Source: DATGEP01 sp035310125 | GTDB lineage: Bacteria > Chloroflexota > Ktedonobacteria > Ktedonobacterales > JADMIN01 | Length of the DNA: 21,209 nt | Direction of reading: 5' to 3' | Assembly: GCA_035310125.1 (NCBI GenBank) | Contig: DATGEP010000021.1 | Coordinates: 1 to 21,209 of the forward strand | In this document: positions 15,411 to 21,209 of the stretch, piece after piece | Position numbering within the stretch: position 1 is the first letter of the stretch | How the letters are laid out: each line of letters starts with the position of its first letter | Notes under the pieces: generated by a model | Databases searched by the model: none | Told to the model about the DNA's origin: nothing | The model's input: only the letters and a program-made list of their open reading frames with translations | Translations under genes and position numbers: made by a program

Positions 15411-17735
15411 ATGAATACCATCGGGAAATCGGTTCCCAAGATAGACAGCTACACGAAAGTAACCGGCGTGGCCCGCTACGCGGACGATATCAAGCTGCCG
15501 CGCATGGCCTATGGCCGCATCCTTCGTAGCCCACATCCTCATGCCGTCCTCAAACGGCTGGATGTCTCGCGCGCCCGGGCATATCCTGGTGTCCTCGATA
15601 TCTTCACGGGCGCTGATTTCCCGCGTAAATTCGGCATCATGCCCACCACGCAAGACGAGTATCCTTTCGCCGTGGACAACGTTCGCTATGTCGGCGAGCC
15701 GGTAGCCGCCGTCTGCGCGGTAGACGAAGAAACCGCCGATGAGGCGCTGGACCTCATCGAGGTCGAGTATGAGCTTCTTCCGGCAATCACCTCCATCGAA
15801 GAGGCGCTCGCCCGCGACGACCTCAAGATTCACGAAGAAACGAAGCGCGGCAATATCATGAAAGAGGTCCACCTGAGCTTCGGCGAGGTGGACCAGGGTT
15901 TCGAGAACGCCGACCTCATCCGCGAAGATACGTTTTTCTTCGAGGGCACGACCCACGCCCCCATGGAGGAGCACGCCTGCGTCGCCGATTGCCGCTCCGA
16001 CGGCAAGATTACCCTCTGGACATCTACGCAGACGCCGCACTATGTTCACCGCGAGGTTGGCAAGGTGCTGGGCATCCCGCTCAGCCGGCTGCGGATCATC
16101 GTTCCGCCCGTCGGCGGCGGCTTCGGCGGCAAGTGCGAGCCGTTCGCGCACGACTTCGCCGCGTGCCTCTTCGCGCTGCGCCATGGCCGCCCCGTCAAGT
16201 TCACCCTCAGCCGAGAGGAGGTCTTCTACTGCCACCGCGGGCGCCACCCCGTCAAGATGCTCCTCAAGACCGGCGTCAAGCAGGACGGCACCATCACCGC
16301 CGTCCACCTGCAAACCTTCCTCGACGGCGGAGCCTATGCCAGTTACGGTCTCGCGACGGTCTACTATACCGGCGCGCTGCTCACCGTCACCTACAAGATT
16401 CCCGCCTACAAGTTCGACGGCATGCGCCTGTATACCAACAAGCCGGCCTGCGGACCCAAGCGCGGCCACGGCTCAACGCAGCCGCGCTACGCTTTCGAGT
16501 GCCAGCTTGATAAAATCGCCGAACAGCTTGGCCTGGACCCCGCCGAATACCGCAGGCGCATCGCCATCGAGCCGTACAGCACCACCGTCAACGGCTTGCG
16601 CGTAACGACCTGCGGGCTGGTCGAGGCGATAGACAAAGTTGAGGCCGCATCCAACTGGCGGCAGCGGCGTAAGCGTCTGCCCGCCGGGCGCGGTCTGGGC
16701 ATCGCTATTAGCTCGTACGTGACGGGCGCGGGCAAAGCTATCTACTGGAATGACATGCCGCATTCCGGTGTCATCGTCAAGATTGATCGCGGCGGAGGCG
16801 TGGCCGTGCTCTGCGGCTCCTCCGACATCGGGCAGGGGTCCGATACGATACTCGCGGCCATCGTCGCTGAAGAGCTTGGTATCGAAGTGCTGGACATCCG
16901 TGTCCACGCAGGTGACACGGATCTCACTCCGGTGGATCTCGGCAGTTACTCGTCGCGCGTTACGTTTATGGCCGGCAACGCGGCGCGCCAGGCAGCGGGA
17001 AAGCTCCGTGAGCTACTGCTGGACGCCGCGAGCGGGCTGCTGGATGTTCCCGCCGATCGCCTCATCCTTGCCGGTTCGCGCATCTCGTGCATAGACAATC
17101 CCGCGAGAAGTGTCTCGTTTGTAGACGCCGCGCAGAAGGCTGAGGCGATCAATGGCACGCTGGCCGCTGTTGGCAGCTACACCCCACCCACGCTCGGAGG
17201 CGGCTTCAAAGGCGCGGGCGTCGGCATCTCACCAGCCTACAGCTACACCGCATGCGTCGCTGAAGTCTTCGTAGATCCAGAAACTTACGACCTGAAAGTC
17301 GAAAAACTGTGGGTAGCCCACGACTGCGGCAAGGCGCTCAATCCCGTGCTCGTCGAGGGACAGATCGAGGGCAGCGCGTATATGGGCTTCGCCGAAGCGG
17401 TGCTGGAAGAACAGGTCTTTCGCAAGGGGTTGCACAAAATCCCATCCCTGCTGGAATACAAGCTGCCGACCATCTACGATACGCCCGAGATCACGGCGAT
17501 GCACGTCGAAACCATCGACAAGGAGGGCCCCTATGGCGCGAAAGAGGCTGGCGAGGGCCCACTGAATCCCATCATTCCCGCCATCGCCAACGCCGTATAC
17601 GACGCAATTGGCGCACGCGTAGACAGCACCCCTATCACGCCTGACAAGATTGCTCGCGCCCTCAAAGAGCAGCAGCGTGCGCTCCCGGCACCCAAACAAC
17701 CGGCTGGCATACCAGAACCCGCACGTGCCTCATAG
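15411..17735 (+). CDS. hcrA: Molybdenum (alpha) subunit of 4-hydroxybenzoyl-CoA reductase-like enzyme
   Basis: 774 residues from ATG at 15411 with GAGAGGAG just upstream; a longer open frame back into folE is not real. Thauera HcrA is about 769 residues. The protein binds the molybdopterin cofactor and holds the active site. VGGGFGGK (234-241) is the cofactor loop. CGPKRGHG corresponds to HcrA CGAMRGHG, GSYSSRVTFMAGNA is nearly identical to HcrA, and GAKEAGEG supplies the active-site Glu (E712). In the known enzyme, 4-hydroxybenzoyl-CoA is reductively dehydroxylated to benzoyl-CoA with reduced ferredoxin. Other xanthine-oxidase-family substrates cannot be ruled out by reading alone. The cluster pairs it with Fe-S and FAD subunits, but an insertion-like 0.34-kb gap follows. 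Confidence 0.88.
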   Translation: MNTIGKSVPKIDSYTKVTGVARYADDIKLPRMAYGRILRSPHPHAVLKRLDVSRARAYPGVLDIFTGADFPRKFGIMPTTQDEYPFAVDNVRYVGEPVAAVCAVDEETADEALDLIEVEYELLPAITSIEEALARDDLKIHEETKRGNIMKEVHLSFGEVDQGFENADLIREDTFFFEGTTHAPMEEHACVADCRSDGKITLWTSTQTPHYVHREVGKVLGIPLSRLRIIVPPVGGGFGGKCEPFAHDFAACLFALRHGRPVKFTLSREEVFYCHRGRHPVKMLLKTGVKQDGTITAVHLQTFLDGGAYASYGLATVYYTGALLTVTYKIPAYKFDGMRLYTNKPACGPKRGHGSTQPRYAFECQLDKIAEQLGLDPAEYRRRIAIEPYSTTVNGLRVTTCGLVEAIDKVEAASNWRQRRKRLPAGRGLGIAISSYVTGAGKAIYWNDMPHSGVIVKIDRGGGVAVLCGSSDIGQGSDTILAAIVAEELGIEVLDIRVHAGDTDLTPVDLGSYSSRVTFMAGNAARQAAGKLRELLLDAASGLLDVPADRLILAGSRISCIDNPARSVSFVDAAQKAEAINGTLAAVGSYTPPTLGGGFKGAGVGISPAYSYTACVAEVFVDPETYDLKVEKLWVAHDCGKALNPVLVEGQIEGSAYMGFAEAVLEEQVFRKGLHKIPSLLEYKLPTIYDTPEITAMHVETIDKEGPYGAKEAGEGPLNPIIPAIANAVYDAIGARVDSTPITPDKIARALKEQQRALPAPKQPAGIPEPARAS

Positions 17736-17760
17736 AGGGTAAACGAAGATTAACCACGAA

Positions 17761-17796
17761 GAACACGGAGAACACGGAGAACACGGAGAACACGGG
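17761..17796 (+). repeat. Tandem 9-bp repeat, four copies
   Basis: GAACACGGA is repeated three times without spacers (17761-17787) and followed by a fourth copy ending in G (17788-17796). It forms the inner part of the left arm of the inverted-repeat insertion. Confidence 0.85.
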
Positions 17797-17852
17797 AAAT
17801 CTTAGACTACTGGGGGCAGTAGATAAACGTGTGTGGGAGTGAGTTGGTGGGA

Positions 17853-17936
17853 TTACCGGAGCCATACAAACTTGCCGGTCTGCTCATCAACTTCAATATC
17901 CAGCGGTTGAAGACGGGAATCCGAAGGGTACTTCAT
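17853..17936 (-). other. Possible mini-ORF or gene remnant inside the insertion
   Basis: A 27-codon frame runs from ATG at 17936 to TAA at 17853 with GGAG five bases upstream. It encodes a peptide beginning MKYPSDSRLQPLDIEV and ending GKFVWLR. The composition looks more protein-like than the surrounding shadow frames, and the frame continues upstream in a plausible way (LLHGDA). It may be the 3' remnant of a gene carried by the element. Family not recognised. Confidence 0.2.
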
Positions 17937-18077
17937 GGCATCTCCATGTAAAAGTATTGCGAGGTGTACTTCCCATTTCGCCGCTGCTCAGCTCAGGTTT
18001 CTCCGTGCCGCTCCGTGTGCTTTGTGTTCTCTGTGGTTACTCGTCCTTCAACCCAACGAAGAGGAGGTGATCGAAAG

Positions 18078-19094
18078 ATGATGCGCTTACCGAAGTTCGA
18101 ATATCGCGCAGCGCGTACCGTTGCTGAGGCGCTGGAGTGGATGGGCGAGTTCGACGGTGGGGTAGATAAAGACCCCGCCGCGCGGGCGATGCTCATGGCC
18201 GGCGGAACCGACGTATTGCCTAACATGAAGCAGAAGATCTTCACGCCCCAGGTCGTGATTGGTCTTCGGAGCGTACACGCCTTACGCGGCATCACCTACG
18301 ATCCTCAACACGGACTGCGCATCGGCGCCGGTGTTCCGCTCAGCGAAATCGCCGCCTCGCCGCTCATCCAGCATCACTATCCCGCGCTCGCCGCGGCGGC
18401 GCAGGTCGTCTCCACACCGCAGCTCCGCGAGATGGGCACCCTTGGCGGCAACCTTTGCCTGGATACGCGCTGCAACTACTACAACCAGTCTGAATTCTGG
18501 CGCAACGCCCGCGATTACTGCCTCAAAAAGGGATCGGAGATTTGCCGCGTCGCTCCCAATGGCACTGGCTGCTACGCCGTCTCCTCCTGTGACACCGCGC
18601 CCGTCCTGATGACATTCGGCGCCACTGTGCGCATTTCCTCGCGCGCGGGGGACCGTATTGCCCCGGTCGCCGGTCTGTATGCCGATGACGGTATCCATCC
18701 CGTCCGGCTGCACGATGGCGAGGTACTGACTGACGTTTACTTGCCGGCGCTCGAAGAGGGCTGGCGTTCGACCTATGAGAAATATCGTGTGCGCGGCGCC
18801 TTCGACTTTCCTATCGCCAGTGTCGCCGTGGCCGCCCGCTTCGATGGGGACGTCTGCGTAGACGCACGCCTCGTACTCCAGGCCGTCGCCACGCACCCGC
18901 TGCCCCTGCCCGAAGCCGAAACGTTGCTGCGCGGGTGCCGCTGGACGCCGGAGCTGATGGACGCCGCCGCTGACATCGCGTATAAGACGGCACATCCCAT
19001 GGATAACACCTCCGGTACCATCGCCTTGCGCCGCCGCATGGTTCGCGCCTACACACGTCGCGCGTTGGAAGCGCTCCAGATGTCCGCTATATGA
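18078..19094 (+). CDS. hcrB: FAD and [4Fe-4S] (beta) subunit of 4-hydroxybenzoyl-CoA reductase-like enzyme
   Basis: 338 residues from ATG at 18078 after GAGGAGGTGA; the adjacent ATG at 18081 is equally possible. Thauera HcrB is about 324 residues. FAD-binding motifs are MAGGTDVLPNMK (40-51) and TLGGNLCLDTR (121-131). The stretch 127-171 holds C132, C148, C156 and C165. Their spacing (16, 8, 9) equals that of C122/C138/C146/C155, which bind the additional [4Fe-4S] cluster in Thauera HcrB (numbers from memory). Ordinary xanthine dehydrogenase FAD subunits lack this loop, so this gene is the best evidence for the reductase assignment. The cluster is thought to pass low-potential electrons from ferredoxin to FAD. 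Thirty-one bases separate it from the ligase gene. Confidence 0.9.
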   Translation: MMRLPKFEYRAARTVAEALEWMGEFDGGVDKDPAARAMLMAGGTDVLPNMKQKIFTPQVVIGLRSVHALRGITYDPQHGLRIGAGVPLSEIAASPLIQHHYPALAAAAQVVSTPQLREMGTLGGNLCLDTRCNYYNQSEFWRNARDYCLKKGSEICRVAPNGTGCYAVSSCDTAPVLMTFGATVRISSRAGDRIAPVAGLYADDGIHPVRLHDGEVLTDVYLPALEEGWRSTYEKYRVRGAFDFPIASVAVAARFDGDVCVDARLVLQAVATHPLPLPEAETLLRGCRWTPELMDAAADIAYKTAHPMDNTSGTIALRRRMVRAYTRRALEALQMSAI

Positions 19095-19125
19095 TGGCGT
19101 ACCATTATCACTAATGGAGGACAGC

Positions 19126-20691
19126 ATGATCGCGCGCAGCCAGTTTCCAAGCATCACTATCCCAGAGACACCCTTCACGCCGTTCGTCTTGCGTCACGCC
19201 GGGCGTCTGTCCGCGAAGCCCGCGTTGATAGACGGCGCCTCTGGCCGGACCTATACGTATGGGCAGCTTGCGGGCGCCGTGCGGCGCGTCGCCGCCAGCC
19301 TCTCCCAACGCGGCTTCGGCAAAGGTGACGTGCTGGCCCTCTACAGCCCCAATCTGCCCGAATATCCCATCCCCCTTCTGGCCGCCGCGCTGCTGGGCGG
19401 TACCACTACCACTGTCAACCCGCTCTATACTTCGCACGAATTGGCCGCACAGCTCAACGATGCTCATGCCCAATTCCTCTTCACTGTTCCCGCCTTTCTG
19501 GAAAAAGCACTGGAAGGTAAGCAGCAATCCGCCGTTAAGGAGGTGTTCATCTTTGGCGAGGCCCCAGGTGCCACCCCCTTCACCGCGCTGCTCGACAGTG
19601 ACGGCATCGTGCCGCCCGTTGAGATAGACGTGCGTAACGACGTCGTCGCGCTCCCCTATTCTAGCGGCACCACTGGACTAGCCAAGGGTGTCATGCTCAC
19701 GCATCACAATCTCGTCGCCAACATCTGCCAGATCGCCCCGACCGAGATTGTGACCGAAGGCGACATCACCGTCGGCGTGCTGCCGTTCTATCACATCTAC
19801 GGCCTTGAAGTCATTTTGGCCCTCGGCCTGGCGCAGGGCGCAACGATTGTCAGCTTGCCGCGCTTCGACTTTCCACAATTCCTCCAGACCCTCCAGGATT
19901 ACCGCGTCACCACCGGCTATGTCGCGCCGCCGATCGCGCTGGCGCTCGCCAAGCAGCCCATCGTAGATAACTTCGACCTCTTCCATCTGCGCGCGGTCCT
20001 CTCCGCCGCCGCTCCCCTCGGCAAAGAGGTGCAGGAGGCGTGCGCCAAACGGCTCGGCTGCATCGTCATTCAGGCCTGGGGCATGACCGAGACCAGTCCC
20101 GGCGTCACCTTCGAGCTGCTGAACCCGGCGCGCATGAAACCCGGCTCCGTGGGCGTGTGTCTGCCCGAATCCGAATGCAAAATCGTAGATATCACCACAG
20201 GCGACGAATTGGGTCCCAACCAGGATGGTGAGGTCTGCGCCCGCGGTCCGCAGATTATGAAAGGCTACCTCAATAACCCCACCGCAACCGCTAACATGCT
20301 CGATCCCGACGGCTGGCTACACACTGGCGACATCGGCTATCTGGACGCCGACGGCTATCTCTTTATTGTTGACCGCCTGAAAGAGCTGATCAAATATAAA
20401 GGCTATCAGGTAGCACCCGCCGAGCTGGAAGCCGTTCTTCTGACGCATCCCGCCGTTGCGGATGTTGCGGTCATTCCCGTCGCGGACGAAGAGGCCGGCG
20501 AAGTACCCAAAGCCGTGGTCGTGCTTAAGTCCCACGCCTCAGCCTCCAGTGATGATCTCATCGCCTACGTGGCCGAGCGCGTGGCGCCCCACAAGAGAAT
20601 CCGCCTCGTCGAGCTCAGTGACGAGATCCCCAAGTCGGCCTCCGGCAAAATCCTGCGCCGCGTCCTCATCGCGCGCGAGCGGGCAAAGTAA
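19126..20691 (+). CDS. 4-coumarate:CoA ligase-like AMP-forming acyl-CoA synthetase
   Basis: 521 residues from ATG at 19126 with GGAGG five bases before it; the ATG at 19114 has no such site. It would activate a carboxylic acid to its CoA ester with ATP. Box I is SSGTTGLAKGVMLTH (179-193); the usual LPKG is LAKG here. AWGMTETSP follows at 317-325. GEVCARGPQIMKGYL (368-382) closely matches 4CL box II. TGD (400-402), VDRLKELIKYKG (415-426) and catalytic K508 in PKSASGK complete the set. Plant 4CL and bacterial 4-coumarate ligases are the nearest family by motif; medium-chain fatty acid ligases are the alternative. It is the last gene of the series. A second ligase of the unrelated PaaK family lies upstream, suggesting two acid substrates. 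Confidence 0.9.
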   Translation: MIARSQFPSITIPETPFTPFVLRHAGRLSAKPALIDGASGRTYTYGQLAGAVRRVAASLSQRGFGKGDVLALYSPNLPEYPIPLLAAALLGGTTTTVNPLYTSHELAAQLNDAHAQFLFTVPAFLEKALEGKQQSAVKEVFIFGEAPGATPFTALLDSDGIVPPVEIDVRNDVVALPYSSGTTGLAKGVMLTHHNLVANICQIAPTEIVTEGDITVGVLPFYHIYGLEVILALGLAQGATIVSLPRFDFPQFLQTLQDYRVTTGYVAPPIALALAKQPIVDNFDLFHLRAVLSAAAPLGKEVQEACAKRLGCIVIQAWGMTETSPGVTFELLNPARMKPGSVGVCLPESECKIVDITTGDELGPNQDGEVCARGPQIMKGYLNNPTATANMLDPDGWLHTGDIGYLDADGYLFIVDRLKELIKYKGYQVAPAELEAVLLTHPAVADVAVIPVADEEAGEVPKAVVVLKSHASASSDDLIAYVAERVAPHKRIRLVELSDEIPKSASGKILRRVLIARERAK

Positions 20692-21209
20692 GAAACGGTG
20701 ACATATCACAATCCCACCGGCGCACGCACCAGATCTCGGGTCTGTCTGACGAATGTACTGTAACCTCACTACCGCGGTAGCAACGCGGTCGGCCCCGGCC
20801 ATCGCTGAGTTCTCCACTGGAACCGCTGACATTGACACCGCGTTCGTTATCATGGTACACAGGTCTATTATAGAGTAATTGAGGTTTCGAAACTAAGAGC
20901 CGAGACACGGCAGCTACCCAATGGAACACGACAGGACGTACAGGAACGGATCTCACTTGCGAAGTCAACGTCGTTCCCGTCCGGATGTGGATGGTACCAA
21001 GGCGTTTTTCGAGCGCACACGGCATTAGGCGGAGAGGCGGAGTGCGTTCTCACGAGATCTCTTGCGCGCCTCGCACTGCTCTTAGCAGATGGATGCAGTG
21101 ACTTTCTGCTTGCTGTGCGCCGCGGCCGCAGATGCGCACAAAGCGCTTGCAGGCAAGGAAGGATAGCGGCAATAGCGACTTTGCCAAACATTGTGTTGGT
21201 TCACGGCAC
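20692..21209. other. 518-bp region without a convincing gene
   Basis: No frame here has both a plausible start and protein-like composition. Visible items are a GTGA/TCAC mini-palindrome just after the ligase stop, a perfect 12-bp palindrome CTACCGCGGTAG (20769-20780), a lone TTGACA (20832-20837) without a good -10, a minus-strand TATAAT (20872-20867) without a good -35, and a TGTGCGC/GCGCACA stem (21114-21120 with 21134-21140). No intrinsic terminator with a T-run was found for the ligase gene. Confidence 0.5.

Larger units (their letters stand above)
17750..18039. repeat. Inverted-repeat-flanked intergenic insertion (MITE-like) between Mo and FAD subunit genes
   Basis: The 342-bp gap 17736-18077 interrupts an otherwise tight gene series. 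Its left side reads TTAACCACGAAGAACACGG (from 17750). Its right side, on the other strand from 18039, reads TAACCACAGAGAACACA, so the arms are imperfect inverted repeats. The 8-mer AACGAAGA occurs at 17742-17749 and again at 18055-18062, a possible target duplication, although the right copy is 15 nt away from the arm. The motif family (AACCACnGAGAACAC) is widespread in environmental bacterial genomes (from memory). No transposase is present. The ribosome site of the FAD subunit gene (GAGGAGGTGA, 18061-18070) is intact. Confidence 0.55.

Noticed and set aside
14555..15439. Reverse open frame of 294 codons across hcrC/folE
   Set aside because: It is antisense to two clearly conserved genes, has no motif, and is explained by GC-rich codon bias.
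15366..16469. Reverse open frame of 367 codons opposite the Mo subunit gene
   Set aside because: It is antisense to a well-conserved protein and has no ribosome site or family signature.
17761..17796. CRISPR-like repeat cluster
   Set aside because: The units are 9 bp and directly tandem without spacers, so this is a simple tandem repeat.
15411..19094. Plain xanthine dehydrogenase assignment for the three subunits
   Set aside because: The FAD subunit has the four-cysteine [4Fe-4S] loop and the Mo subunit carries GAKEAGEG and CGPKRGHG signatures, which fit the hydroxybenzoyl-CoA reductase group better. No purine genes are adjacent.
20868..21191. Reverse open frame of 107 codons near the window end
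   Set aside because: No ribosome site, a Cys/His/Arg-rich mixed composition and no recognisable fold. Not supported as a gene.

Overview
The window looks like a piece of a GC-rich chromosome from a Chloroflexota-type bacterium, most likely Ktedonobacteria-like. The clues are the style of the class I methyltransferase (basic patch, then LLPKD, then RLDFQHHLLRY ahead of the SAM site), the very long CtpI-sized P-type ATPase, and the extracellular Ig-like/NGGFETG secreted protein. This taxonomic reading is inference from remembered family style; no search was possible.

Left part (1-8237, all minus strand). A secreted multidomain protein, cut by the window start, has its own clear promoter. Upstream of it is a three-gene set: an 83-residue small hydrophobic protein, a 183-residue helical protein with a basic Ala/Lys/Pro tail, and a 1627-residue P-type ATPase. 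The C-terminal half of the ATPase is an intact, SERCA-like (Ca2+/Mn2+-type) pump. Its N-terminal half looks like a degenerate second ATPase.

Middle (8238-11298). A divergent promoter pair shares one -35 box and separates the ATPase set from a plus-strand methyltransferase gene. That gene ends in a strong intrinsic terminator. Next to it is a 54-nt extragenic palindrome that can fold as a perfect three-way junction. An MFS transporter then reads back on the minus strand.

Right part (11567-20691). This is an aromatic acid/CoA module. A divergently transcribed IclR-family regulator and the MFS transporter are each preceded by the same 47-bp promoter/operator element in opposite orientation. Plus-strand genes follow in the order: PaaK-type acyl-CoA ligase, [2Fe-2S] subunit, GTP cyclohydrolase I, molybdenum subunit, FAD subunit, 4CL-type acyl-CoA ligase. 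The three oxidoreductase subunits most resemble 4-hydroxybenzoyl-CoA reductase (HcrCAB), including the additional [4Fe-4S] cysteine loop in the FAD subunit. The likely logic is uptake of a phenolic acid, CoA activation by one of two unrelated ligases, then reductive removal of the para-hydroxyl to benzoyl-CoA. No ring-reduction or ring-epoxidation genes are in the window. The folE gene between the Fe-S and Mo subunit genes, and a repeat-flanked 0.3-kb insertion between the Mo and FAD subunit genes, are the main oddities.

From 20692 to the end I see no convincing gene. No tRNA, rRNA, CRISPR array or transposase gene was seen.
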